This document shows, in pieces, positions 1 to 7,337 of a stretch of DNA of 10,875 nt. Location of the stretch: contig CAJBMR010000045.1 in NCBI GenBank assembly GCA_903954205.1, forward strand, positions 1-10,875, written 5' to 3'. Source of the DNA: an uncultured bacterium (lineage in GTDB: Bacteria > Actinomycetota > Actinomycetes > S36-B12). The translations under genes and the position numbers were made by a program. How positions within the stretch are numbered: position 1 is the first letter of the stretch; each line of letters begins with the position of its first letter. The notes below the pieces were generated by a model that was not told the DNA's origin, did no database searches, and saw nothing but the letters and a program-made list of their open reading frames with translations.

Positions 1-1
1 C

Positions 2-2116
2 GACGACCTGTCTTTCGAAGAGCTCGAGCCCCGCTCCTTCTCCTTCAACTCGCCCTTCGGTGCGTGCCCTGAGTGCACCGGCCTAGGCACGCGCATGGAG
101 GTCGACCCCGATCTCGTTGTGCCCGATCCCGACCTCAGCCTCGAAGAAGGTGCGATCGCGCCGTGGTCCGGTGGCCACGTCACCGACTATTTCCAGCGCC
201 TCGTCGAGGCCCTGGCCGACGAGCTTGGCATCGACATGGACACGCCCTGGTCGAAGCTGCCCGCAAAGGCAAAGCGATCGCTGCTTCATGGTCATCCCAC
301 GGAGATCCATGTCCGCTACCGCAACCGCTACGGCCGGCAGCGCAGCTACTACACGAGCTTCGAGGGCGTCCTTGCCTACGTCGAGCGCCGGCATGCCGAG
401 GCCGAGACCGATACGAGCAGAGAGCGCTTCGCGGGGTACATGCGCGAAGTGCCGTGCGATTCCTGCGGGGGAGCTCGCCTGAAGCCCGTGAGCCTTGCCG
501 TCACGGTCGGCGATCGCTCGATCGCCGAGATCGCCGGGCTGCCGATCGGTGAGGCTGCCGACTTCCTCCTGGGGCTCCGTCTCGATGGGAGAGATGCCCA
601 GATCGCCGAGCGCGTGCTCAAGGAGGTCAATGAGCGTCTGCGCTTCCTCATCGACGTGGGTTTGCACTACCTCTCCCTGGATCGGGCCGCCGGCACGCTG
701 GCGGGCGGTGAGGCACAGCGCATCCGGCTCGCCACGCAGATTGGCTCGGGTCTTGTCGGGGTGCTCTACGTCCTGGACGAGCCGAGCATTGGCCTGCACC
801 AGCGCGATAACCAGCGCCTCATCGAGACATTGGTGCGCCTGCGTGACCTCGGCAACACCCTCATCGTGGTCGAGCACGACGAGGAGACGATCCGCACGGC
901 CGACTGGGTCGTCGACATCGGGCCGGGCGCGGGCGAGCATGGCGGTCGCATCGTGGTGAGCGGGCCGGTCGCCGATCTCATGACGAGCAAGGAGTCGTTG
1001 ACCGGTGCCTATCTCTCGGGCCGGCTCGCGATCGAGGCACCGATGGTGCGACGCCCGACGGATCCCAAGCGCGTGCTGCGTGTCGAGGGAGCGTCCGAGC
1101 ACAATCTGCGCAACGTGTCGGTGTCCTTCCCCCTCGGATGCCTCGTGGCAGTCACAGGAGTGAGCGGCTCAGGCAAGTCCACGCTGGTGAATGACGTGCT
1201 CTACTCCTCCCTGGCCCGCGAACTCAACGGCGCCCGCGTCGTCCCGGGTCGGCACAAGCGCGTCACGGGCCTCGATCTGGTCGACAAGGTCGTGCACGTC
1301 GACCAGAGCCCCATCGGCCGCACGCCAAGGAGCAACCCGGCAACCTATACGGGCGTCTTCGACCACATTCGCAAGCTCTTCGCCGAGACGCCCGAGGCAA
1401 AGATGCGCGGCTACCTCCAGGGACGCTTCTCTTTCAACGTCAAGGGTGGTCGGTGCGAGGCGTGTGCCGGTGATGGCACCCTGCGCATTGAGATGAACTT
1501 CCTCCCGGACGTCTACGTCCCGTGCGAGGAGTGCCACGGGGCGCGCTATAACCGGGAGACGCTCGAGGTTCACTACAAGGGCAAGTCGATCTCCGAGGTC
1601 CTCGACATGCCGATCGAGGAGGCGCTCGAGTTCTTCGCCCCTGTTCCTGCGATCGCGCGCCACCTTCAGACACTCGTCGACGTCGGCCTCGGCTACGTGC
1701 GCATGGGCCAGTCCGCACCGACCCTGTCCGGTGGCGAGGCTCAGCGGGTCAAGCTCGCCGCCGAACTGCAGAAGAGATCGACGGGACGGACCGTCTACGT
1801 GCTCGACGAGCCGACGACCGGCTTGCACTTCGAGGACATTCGCAAACTGCTCGGGGTGCTGCATAGCCTCGTGGACAAGGGCAACACGGTGATCGTCATC
1901 GAGCACAACCTCGACGTGATCAAGTCGGCCGACTGGCTGATCGATATGGGTCCCGAGGGTGGATCGGGTGGGGGGCAGGTGGTCACCGAGGGCACGCCGG
2001 AGGCGGTGGCCGAGGTCCCGGAGAGCCACACGGGGCGCTTCCTGCGCCCCTTCCTCGCCATGCCCGAGGCAGCGGTCAGGCCTGCTCGACGGGCCCGGCG
2101 GCCCCGGGCGTCGTAG
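2..2116 (+). CDS. uvrA: UvrA, excinuclease ABC subunit A (5' end outside window)
   Basis: UvrA is the ATP-dependent DNA damage-recognition subunit of nucleotide excision repair; it loads UvrB at lesions. The window holds 704 codons plus the TAG stop. The frame is open from base 2, so about 240–250 N-terminal residues (including the first Walker A) are missing compared with the usual ~950. The visible parts, in order, are a CPEC pair (65–76), the UvrB-binding/insertion region, a CDSC pair (455–466), the first signature as LAGGEAQR (from 698), Walker B LDEPSIGLH (about 773–799), the second Walker A GVSGSGKST (1157–1183), the QSPIGRTPRSNPATYTG stretch, a CEAC-x19-CEEC zinc module (1454–1534), the second signature LSGGEAQR (from 1724) and Walker B LDEPTTGLH with the EHNLDVIK switch. 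The short tail is Arg/Ala-rich. The only oddity is Ala instead of Ser in the first ABC signature. Identification is secure. Confidence 0.98.
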   Translation, partial: DDLSFEELEPRSFSFNSPFGACPECTGLGTRMEVDPDLVVPDPDLSLEEGAIAPWSGGHVTDYFQRLVEALADELGIDMDTPWSKLPAKAKRSLLHGHPTEIHVRYRNRYGRQRSYYTSFEGVLAYVERRHAEAETDTSRERFAGYMREVPCDSCGGARLKPVSLAVTVGDRSIAEIAGLPIGEAADFLLGLRLDGRDAQIAERVLKEVNERLRFLIDVGLHYLSLDRAAGTLAGGEAQRIRLATQIGSGLVGVLYVLDEPSIGLHQRDNQRLIETLVRLRDLGNTLIVVEHDEETIRTADWVVDIGPGAGEHGGRIVVSGPVADLMTSKESLTGAYLSGRLAIEAPMVRRPTDPKRVLRVEGASEHNLRNVSVSFPLGCLVAVTGVSGSGKSTLVNDVLYSSLARELNGARVVPGRHKRVTGLDLVDKVVHVDQSPIGRTPRSNPATYTGVFDHIRKLFAETPEAKMRGYLQGRFSFNVKGGRCEACAGDGTLRIEMNFLPDVYVPCEECHGARYNRETLEVHYKGKSISEVLDMPIEEALEFFAPVPAIARHLQTLVDVGLGYVRMGQSAPTLSGGEAQRVKLAAELQKRSTGRTVYVLDEPTTGLHFEDIRKLLGVLHSLVDKGNTVIVIEHNLDVIKSADWLIDMGPEGGSGGGQVVTEGTPEAVAEVPESHTGRFLRPFLAMPEAAVRPARRARRPRAS

Positions 2117-2119
2117 CCT
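2114..2119 (+). promoter_or_regulatory. Candidate -10 element (TAGCCT) for a leaderless Rieske transcript
   Basis: TAGCCT fits the actinobacterial -10 pattern TAnnnT and ends six bases before the ATG at 2126, so transcription would start at or next to the A of the start codon. The first three bases are the uvrA stop codon. No purine-rich Shine-Dalgarno stretch lies between it and the ATG (the bases are GTCCCC). No good -35 box is seen at 17–18 bases; TCGACG at 2086–2091 is too far away. The call is inference from motif and spacing. Confidence 0.45.
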
Positions 2120-2125
2120 GTCCCC

Positions 2126-2578
2126 ATGACCACGAAGCCCCTTGCCCGCAGGACCGTGCTCGCGACCGGAGGTGCCCTGGGGGCTGCCGTCGCCCTGGCC
2201 GCCTGCGGAGGCTCAGGTGAAGGCGAGGCCGCCTCGTCCGCTGCGCCTGAGACCTCCGCCGCCCCCGAGTCGAGCGGGGCCGCACCAGCCGGGGAGGTCC
2301 TCGGGCCACTCGACCAGGTCGCTGTGGGCTCGGGTGTCGTCTACGACGGCCCCAAGGTCGTGGTGACTCAGCCCGTCGAGGGAGATGTCCGCGGATTCAC
2401 GGCCGTGTGCCCGCACCAGGGCTGCCTGGTGTCCGAGGTCACCAATAACGAGATCCTGTGTCCCTGCCACGGCTCGCTTTTCTCCGCCGAGGACGGTGCG
2501 GTGATCACCGGACCCGCGACAACGGGTCTGGCGCCGGTCACGGTTTCCGTGGCCGACAACCAGGTCGTCCTGGGCTGA
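2126..2578 (+). CDS. Exported Rieske [2Fe-2S] protein, probable lipoprotein
   Basis: This 150-residue protein has a signal peptide followed by one Rieske domain. The N-terminus carries a twin-arginine-like RRTVL (R8–R9), a hydrophobic Ala/Val/Leu core (10–26) and a lipobox LAAC with Cys27, suggesting Tat export of the folded cofactor protein and lipid anchoring. Residues 28–57 are a low-complexity Gly/Ser/Ala/Pro/Glu linker. The cluster motifs are CPHQGC (ligands C95, H97) and CPCHGS (ligands C112, H115). C100 and C114 match the disulfide cysteines of bc1-type, high-potential Rieske proteins. There is no transmembrane anchor or dioxygenase catalytic domain, so it is neither the QcrA subunit nor a ring-hydroxylating oxygenase. 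It is probably an extracytoplasmic one-electron carrier; its partner is unknown. The gene starts nine bases after uvrA, lacks a Shine-Dalgarno site, and ends one base before uvrC. Confidence 0.93.
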   Translation: MTTKPLARRTVLATGGALGAAVALAACGGSGEGEAASSAAPETSAAPESSGAAPAGEVLGPLDQVAVGSGVVYDGPKVVVTQPVEGDVRGFTAVCPHQGCLVSEVTNNEILCPCHGSLFSAEDGAVITGPATTGLAPVTVSVADNQVVLG

Positions 2579-2582
2579 GGTG
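2577..2582 (+). promoter_or_regulatory. Shine-Dalgarno-like GAGGTG bearing on the uvrC start
   Basis: GAGGTG overlaps the TGA stop of the Rieske gene and contains the proposed uvrC GTG at 2580. It lies nine bases before a second in-frame GTG at 2592. As a ribosome site it would favour the 2592 start, which removes four residues; the 2580 start would rely on termination-reinitiation. The sequence alone does not decide. Confidence 0.35.
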
Positions 2583-4487
2583 CCTCGGGCGGTGAGGAGT
2601 TCGCTCGCCCGCCCGAAGGGCGTCCCCGACCAGCCGGGCGTCTATCGCTTCCGTGACGCCGATGGACGCGTCATCTACGTCGGCAAGGCGAAGTCTCTCC
2701 GGTCGCGTCTCTCGTCCTATTTCGCTGATCCCTACTCGCTTCACCCTCGAACGCGATCACTTATGCAGGCGGCGGCAGATGTCGACTGGACCGTGGTCGG
2801 CAGTGAAGTCGAGGCCCTCCAGCTCGAATACGCGTGGATCAAGGAGTACGACCCACGCTTCAACGTGAGCTATCGCGATGACAAGTCCTACCCCTATCTC
2901 GCGGTGACCATGGGTGAGGAATTTCCCCGGGCCCTGGTGACCCGTGGAGCCAAGCGGAGCGGCACCCGCTATTTCGGTCCCTACGCGCACGCGTGGGCGA
3001 TCAGAGGCACTCTCGATGCCCTCCTGCGGGTCTTTCCTGTGCGCACATGCAGCACCGGTGTCTTTGACCGCGCGCGACGGTCAGGCAGGCCCTGCCTTCT
3101 CGCCGACATCGGCAAGTGCTCGGCTCCGTGCGTTGGACGCATCACCCCCGAGGCCCATCGAGGGATTGCCGAGGATCTCTGCGGCTTCCTCGGTGGCCGT
3201 GCGCGCGACTTCCAGCGCAGCCTGAACCTGCAGATGCAGGAGGCGTCCGTCGCCCAGGACTACGAGCGGGCAGCGCGATTGCGCGACGATATCGGTGCAC
3301 TCGAACGGGCCATGGAGCGCAATTCGATCGTCTTCGACGAATCGGTGGACGCTGATGTCATCGGCATGGCGGGCGATGAATTGGAAATGTCCTTCGAGGT
3401 GTTCCACGTGCGCGAGGGGCGGATCCGCGGGCAGCGAAGCTACGTCGTCGAGCGTATGGATGATTCCGATGAGGGCGGCCTGCTCGGTCGCCTCCTCATC
3501 GCCCTCATTGACGAGGCGGGGGAGTGCCCTCCCGAGTTTCTCGTGCCCCAGTCAGTCGCGGTGGACGTCACCGAATGGCTCGCCTGGAAGCGCGGCAAGC
3601 GCGTCGACGTGCGCGTTCCGCAGCGAGGCACCAAGCGCGACCTCCTCGACACGGCGAATGCGAACGCCGCACAGCGACTCGCGCTCCACAAGGCGAGGCG
3701 CTCGGGGGACCTCACCTCGCGAAGTCAGGCCCTCAGGGAGATTCAGGACGCGCTGGGGCTGCCCGAGGCTCCCTTGCGTATCGAGACCATCGACGTCTCT
3801 CACCTGGGCGGCCAGGGCGTGGTGGGTGCACTCGTCGTCTTCGAGGACGGCGCCCCCCGCCCACGTGACTACCGCACCTTCGGCATCTCCGAGGAGGGGG
3901 CACGCGACGACACGGCGGCCGTCCGCGAGATCGTCCTGCGTCGCTTCCGGCCAACTGCTCCTGAGGAGGATGAGCCCCAGCGCAAGGCTTTCGCCTACCG
4001 GCCGCAACTGCTTGTCATCGATGGGGGTGCCCCCCAGGTGAAGGCGGCGCAAGCGGCCCTTAAGGAGCGGGAGGTTGAGGGGGTCGTGGTGATCGGCCTC
4101 GCGAAGCGACTCGAGGAGATCTGGATCCCTTCAGCACCCGAACCGCTCATCCTTCCGCGGGGCAGCCAAGGTCTCTACCTGCTGCAGCGCATGCGCGATG
4201 AGGCGCACCGGGTGGCCATTCGATATCAACGACGGACTCGGAAGCGGACGACGCGCAGCGCATTGCACGACGTGCCAGGTCTGGGGCCGGAGAAGGCCAA
4301 GGCGCTCATGCGCGCCTTTGGTTCCGCTGCTGCGATCCGTAAGGCGAGCTCGGTTGAACTTCAGGCCGTCCCAGGCATCGGGCCCGGCCTCGCCGAGCGC
4401 ATCCTCGCGACACTCGCCGGAGGAGGTGCAGCGTCCGGAGACGGGGCCGAGCCGAGTGAGATGCTGTCACCGGAGGTGCAGACATGA
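2580..4487 (+). CDS. uvrC: UvrC, excinuclease ABC subunit C
   Basis: UvrC makes both incisions around a lesion in the UvrB–DNA complex. The 635-residue length is normal for the family. Domains in order are: an N-terminal GIY-YIG nuclease (GVYRF at 20–24, YVGKAKSLRSR at 33–43, with R41 and E78 as likely catalytic residues for the 3' cut); four cysteines C157, C172, C180, C184, whose last two spacings (7 and 3 residues) match the reported Fe-S ligands of E. coli UvrC; a UVR/UvrB-binding helix pair (about 218–250); an RNase H-like nuclease with D405 (DVSH), D481 (DGG) and H543 (DEAH) for the 5' cut; and two helix-hairpin-helix motifs (VPGLGPEKA at 565, VPGIGPGLA at 597). GTG at 2580 is one base after the preceding stop; GTG at 2592 is a credible alternative. 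The stop overlaps rapZ as ATGA. Confidence 0.98.
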   Translation: MPRAVRSSLARPKGVPDQPGVYRFRDADGRVIYVGKAKSLRSRLSSYFADPYSLHPRTRSLMQAAADVDWTVVGSEVEALQLEYAWIKEYDPRFNVSYRDDKSYPYLAVTMGEEFPRALVTRGAKRSGTRYFGPYAHAWAIRGTLDALLRVFPVRTCSTGVFDRARRSGRPCLLADIGKCSAPCVGRITPEAHRGIAEDLCGFLGGRARDFQRSLNLQMQEASVAQDYERAARLRDDIGALERAMERNSIVFDESVDADVIGMAGDELEMSFEVFHVREGRIRGQRSYVVERMDDSDEGGLLGRLLIALIDEAGECPPEFLVPQSVAVDVTEWLAWKRGKRVDVRVPQRGTKRDLLDTANANAAQRLALHKARRSGDLTSRSQALREIQDALGLPEAPLRIETIDVSHLGGQGVVGALVVFEDGAPRPRDYRTFGISEEGARDDTAAVREIVLRRFRPTAPEEDEPQRKAFAYRPQLLVIDGGAPQVKAAQAALKEREVEGVVVIGLAKRLEEIWIPSAPEPLILPRGSQGLYLLQRMRDEAHRVAIRYQRRTRKRTTRSALHDVPGLGPEKAKALMRAFGSAAAIRKASSVELQAVPGIGPGLAERILATLAGGGAASGDGAEPSEMLSPEVQT

Positions 4488-5362
4488 GCATGGACCAGCC
4501 GGAAGCCGGTGTCGCCGAGGTGGTCCTCGTCACGGGGATGAGTGGAGCGGGTCGGTCCACGGCGGCGCGCGCTCTCGAAGACTGCGGCTGGTTCGTCGTC
4601 GATAACCTGCTTCCCAGCTTGATCCCGGAGACGGTGCGCGCGCTCGGGCAGGATGGTGCAGTCGCACGCGTGGCCGTCGTGGTCGATGTGCGCGGTGGCC
4701 GGTTCTTCGACGACACTGAACGTTCGCTGACGCGCTTGCGCGATGAGGGCAGGGATGTCCGCATTCTCTTCCTCGAGGCCTCGGACGAGAGCCTGGTGCG
4801 GCGTTTCGAGAGCAATCGGCGTCCGCACCCGCTTCAGCAAGGTGAGCGACTGGTGGACGGTCTCAGGCGCGAGAGGCTGGCCCTCGCTGGGCTGCGAGCC
4901 GATGCAGATCTCGTCGTCGATACGAGCCAGCTCAATGTGCACGAGTTGCGGCATCGTGTCGAGGCGGCGTTCGGCGGTGAGGCCGCCCCGTTGCGAGCCA
5001 CGGTGATGTCCTTCGGCTTCAAGTACGGCATCCCTGTGGACGCGGACGTCGTCCTCGACGCACGCTTCCTGCCCAATCCGCACTGGGTGGAAAACCTTCG
5101 CGAGCACACGGGGCTGGACAGCGATGTGCGCGAGTACGTGTTGGACGCCCCGGCCGCCGCTAGCTTCCTCACCGAAGCGGTCCGGCTGCTCGACATCATG
5201 GCCGACGGCTATCTGCGCGAGGGGAAGCGCTACGTCACGGTGGCTGTCGGCTGCACCGGCGGGAAGCACCGCAGCGTCGCCTTGGCCGAGGAGGTCGCGG
5301 CTCGCTTGGGCGCGCAGGACATCGAGTCCGTCGTGGTGCACCGCGATCTCGGGCGGGAATGA
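4484..5362 (+). CDS. rapZ: RapZ/YvcJ-family nucleotide-binding protein
   Basis: This is a 292-residue member of the RapZ family. In E. coli RapZ senses glucosamine-6-phosphate and guides RNase E to the small RNA GlmZ; in Gram-positives (B. subtilis YvcJ) it is a P-loop nucleotide-binding protein whose exact role is less clear. The N-terminal P-loop is GMSGAGRST (18–26), with Arg in place of the usual Walker A Lys; the M. tuberculosis and Streptomyces homologues I recall share this. Other family blocks are VVVDVR (65–70), NRRPHPL (111–117), FGFKYGIP (177–184), RFLPNPHW (194–201) and the C-terminal GCTGGKHRSVA (256–266) ending in HRDLGRE. ATG at 4484 overlaps the uvrC stop and has a strong GGAGGTG Shine-Dalgarno (4472–4478) five bases upstream. 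It is translationally coupled to uvrC before it and yvcK after it. Confidence 0.96.
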   Translation: MSMDQPEAGVAEVVLVTGMSGAGRSTAARALEDCGWFVVDNLLPSLIPETVRALGQDGAVARVAVVVDVRGGRFFDDTERSLTRLRDEGRDVRILFLEASDESLVRRFESNRRPHPLQQGERLVDGLRRERLALAGLRADADLVVDTSQLNVHELRHRVEAAFGGEAAPLRATVMSFGFKYGIPVDADVVLDARFLPNPHWVENLREHTGLDSDVREYVLDAPAAASFLTEAVRLLDIMADGYLREGKRYVTVAVGCTGGKHRSVALAEEVAARLGAQDIESVVVHRDLGRE

Positions 5363-6264
5363 CCGTGTCCGTCGTGGCCCTCGGTGGCGGCCACGGGCTC
5401 TCGGTGACCCTCCGGGCCCTGCGGGGACTGGGCATCGAGCCGGTCGCCATCGTCGGTACGGGTGACGACGGGGGATCCAGCGGACGCCTGCGCGCGCATC
5501 TCGGCGTACCCCCTCCCGGTGATCTTCGAATGGCACTGGCCGCCCTTGCTGAGGAAGGCCTATGGACGCGTGTGCTCCAGCACCGATTCGGCGGGAGCGG
5601 CGACGTCGAGGGTCACGCTCTCGGCAATCTCATCCTGGTCGCGCTGTGGGAGGAGACCGGTGACCTCGTGGCAGGCCTGGACAGACTCGGTCTCGTCCTC
5701 GGCGCTCGGGGTCGGGTGTTGCCCAACTGCCTGGAGCCGGTCGAACTCGTTGCCGACATCGAAACTGATGGAGGGGCGATCGTCGAGGTGCGCGGTCAGG
5801 CGCGCCTGACGGCGGCGCGTGGGCGCTTCGTATCGCTCAGGTTGAGGCCAGCGGACCCCCGGGTCTGTCCCGAGGCTGTGTCATCCGTGCGCGATGCCTC
5901 GCACGTGATCATCGGCCCTGGGTCCTGGTTCACCAGCGTGCTCTCGCACATCCTGGTGCCTGATGTGGCGGAGGCCCTGAGGGAGACCTCTGCCCAACGC
6001 ATCCTCGTGCTCAACGCCGGACCCCAGTCCGGAGAGACCGAGGGCTTCACCGCGGTGCACCACCTGGAGACGTGGGCGATGCTCGCTCGCGACATCCCAC
6101 TGGACGCCATCGTCGTGGATCCGCGCAGCGTGGACGACATGGCAGGCTTCGAGCGGACGGCCGGGAGCCTGGGAGCGCGCGTCGTCACCGCGGAGGTCCT
6201 TGCGGGATCCGGCCATCATGACCCCGAGCGCCTCACGGAGGCACTCCAGGGCCTGATCCAGTAG
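5359..6264 (+). CDS. yvcK: YvcK/CofD-like protein (gluconeogenesis factor family)
   Basis: This 301-residue protein has the Rossmann-like CofD/YvcK fold. In B. subtilis YvcK is needed for normal shape and growth on gluconeogenic carbon sources and binds UDP-GlcNAc; the mycobacterial homologue CuvA is linked to cell-wall synthesis. Motifs seen are ALGGGHGLS (7–15), DDGGSSGRLR (36–45), PPPGDLRMAL (51–60), EGHALGNL (84–91), IIGPGSWFTS (184–193) and NAGPQSGETEGF (219–230). The last has Ser where PQPGET is usual. The DDGGSSG and GPGS blocks set it apart from the F420 enzyme CofD proper in function, not fold. ATG at 5359 overlaps the rapZ stop (ATGA). An in-frame GTG at 5365 is better spaced from the GGGCGGGA purine stretch at 5351–5358, so the true N-terminus may be two residues shorter. 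Confidence 0.94.
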   Translation: MTVSVVALGGGHGLSVTLRALRGLGIEPVAIVGTGDDGGSSGRLRAHLGVPPPGDLRMALAALAEEGLWTRVLQHRFGGSGDVEGHALGNLILVALWEETGDLVAGLDRLGLVLGARGRVLPNCLEPVELVADIETDGGAIVEVRGQARLTAARGRFVSLRLRPADPRVCPEAVSSVRDASHVIIGPGSWFTSVLSHILVPDVAEALRETSAQRILVLNAGPQSGETEGFTAVHHLETWAMLARDIPLDAIVVDPRSVDDMAGFERTAGSLGARVVTAEVLAGSGHHDPERLTEALQGLIQ

Positions 6265-6291
6265 GAGGCGCGGCCGCCGAACCCCTCATGG

Positions 6292-6297
6292 CAGGAT
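6292..6297 (+). promoter_or_regulatory. Possible weak -10 (CAGGAT) or Shine-Dalgarno for whiA
   Basis: CAGGAT lies six bases before the GTG at 6304, the same spacing as the candidate leaderless promoter before the Rieske gene. It departs from TAnnnT at its first base and no -35 is visible. Its AGGA core is equally readable as a ribosome-binding site. The rest of the 39-base yvcK–whiA gap holds only GC-rich sequence with a GCGGCCGC palindrome (6270–6277). Confidence 0.2.
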
Positions 6298-6303
6298 GGC
6301 GCG

Positions 6304-7317
6304 GTGGCCATGACTGCTGAGGTGAAGGACGAGCTGAGCCGTCTGCCCGTGACGAAGTCGTGCTGCCGCAAGGCAGAGGTCTCCTCCCTTCTCCGCTTCG
6401 GCGGTGGCCTGCACATCGTGGCCGGGCGGATCGTGGTGGAAGCAGACCTCGATGCGGGTGCGACCGCTCGTCGCCTGCGCAAGGACCTCACCGAGGTCTA
6501 CAACCAGGAGAGCGAGATCGCCATCGTGCAGGCCGGGGGACTGCGCAAGGCGCAGCGCTACGTCGTGCGCGTCGTATCCGGGGGTGAGCACCTCGCGCGC
6601 CAGACCGGTCTCGTCGATGGGTCCGGGCGTCCCGTGCGTGGCCTGCCGCCGGCGGTGGTGTCCGGGGGAGTGTGCGACTCGGAAGCAGCCTGGCGTGGCG
6701 CATTCCTCGCTCATGGCTCCCTCACCGAACCTGGCCGGTCCGCTGCACTCGAAGTCACCTGCCCCGGGCCCGAGGCAGCACTCGCCCTCGTGGGTGCAGC
6801 CCGCAGGCTCGGTATCCCTGCAAAATCGCGCGAAGTACGGGGCGTCGATCGCGTCGTCATTCGCGACGGCGATGCCATCGGCGCCATGCTCACTCGTATG
6901 GGAGCCCACTCCTCGGTGCTGGTCTGGGAGGAGCGCCGGATGCGCCGGGAGGTGCGGGCCACCGCCAACCGCCTGGCCAACTTCGACGACGCCAACCTGC
7001 GCCGATCGGCCCGAGCGGCAGTTGCGGCTGGCGCTCGCGTGCGCCGGGCCATGGAGATCCTGGGCGACGACATCCCGGACCACCTCGCGGAGGCGGGCCG
7101 TCTGCGCCTAGAACACCGCCAGGCCAGCCTCGAGGAGCTGGGCGCCCTTGCAGACCCCCCCATGACCAAGGACGCCGTAGCGGGCCGCATCCGGCGGCTC
7201 CTGGCCACGGCGGACAAGAGGGCGTCCGAGCTCGGGCTCCCCGGCACCGACGCGGCCTTGGCCGAGGCAGACATCGACGCGCTCGAGGCGGAACTCCACG
7301 CCGAGCTCGATTCCTGA
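6304..7317 (+). CDS. whiA: WhiA, sporulation/cell-division transcription regulator
   Basis: WhiA is a DNA-binding regulator found across Gram-positives. In Streptomyces it works with WhiB to turn on sporulation-septation genes such as ftsZ; in non-sporulating species it affects division and chromosome segregation. The 337-residue product matches the family end to end: N-terminal MAMTAEVKDELSRLP with the CCRKAE block (20–25), a degenerate LAGLIDADG homing-endonuclease-like domain (RGAFLAHGSLTEP, 131–143), the linker RREVRATANRLANFDDANLRR (214–234) and a C-terminal helix-turn-helix (ASLEELGALADPPMTKDAVAGRIRRL, 274–299). GTG at 6304 is chosen because the family usually starts MAMTA and AGGA (6293–6296) lies seven bases upstream; ATG at 6310 is in frame. 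It sits 39 bases after yvcK, the usual partner order, and 82 bases before gap. The endonuclease motif lacks the catalytic acidic pair, as in all WhiA. Confidence 0.97.
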   Translation: MAMTAEVKDELSRLPVTKSCCRKAEVSSLLRFGGGLHIVAGRIVVEADLDAGATARRLRKDLTEVYNQESEIAIVQAGGLRKAQRYVVRVVSGGEHLARQTGLVDGSGRPVRGLPPAVVSGGVCDSEAAWRGAFLAHGSLTEPGRSAALEVTCPGPEAALALVGAARRLGIPAKSREVRGVDRVVIRDGDAIGAMLTRMGAHSSVLVWEERRMRREVRATANRLANFDDANLRRSARAAVAAGARVRRAMEILGDDIPDHLAEAGRLRLEHRQASLEELGALADPPMTKDAVAGRIRRLLATADKRASELGLPGTDAALAEADIDALEAELHAELDS

Positions 7318-7337
7318 GGGTCTGTAAACGCGTACGG

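Noticed and set aside
83..1102. 339-codon open frame on the minus strand opposite uvrA
   Set aside because: It is a GC-rich antisense shadow of a securely identified gene; the translation shows no recognisable domain and its codon pattern mirrors uvrA.
4422..4481. Ten-base direct repeat GGAGGTGCAG (4422–4431 and 4472–4481)
   Set aside because: One copy is the rapZ Shine-Dalgarno and the other is in the Gly/Ala-rich coding tail of uvrC; likely chance similarity of GGAGG-rich sequence.
4361..5536. 391-codon open frame on the minus strand across uvrC/rapZ/yvcK
   Set aside because: It spans three genes that are intact on the plus strand, has no family motifs, and long antisense frames are expected at this GC content.
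6265..6303. Possible terminator after yvcK
   Set aside because: No stem with a T tract is present; only a GCGGCCGC palindrome in 39 bases.
6694..6732. Homing-endonuclease-like segment suggesting a mobile element
   Set aside because: The degenerate LAGLIDADG fold is a normal part of WhiA and lacks catalytic acidic residues; there is no intein or intron boundary.
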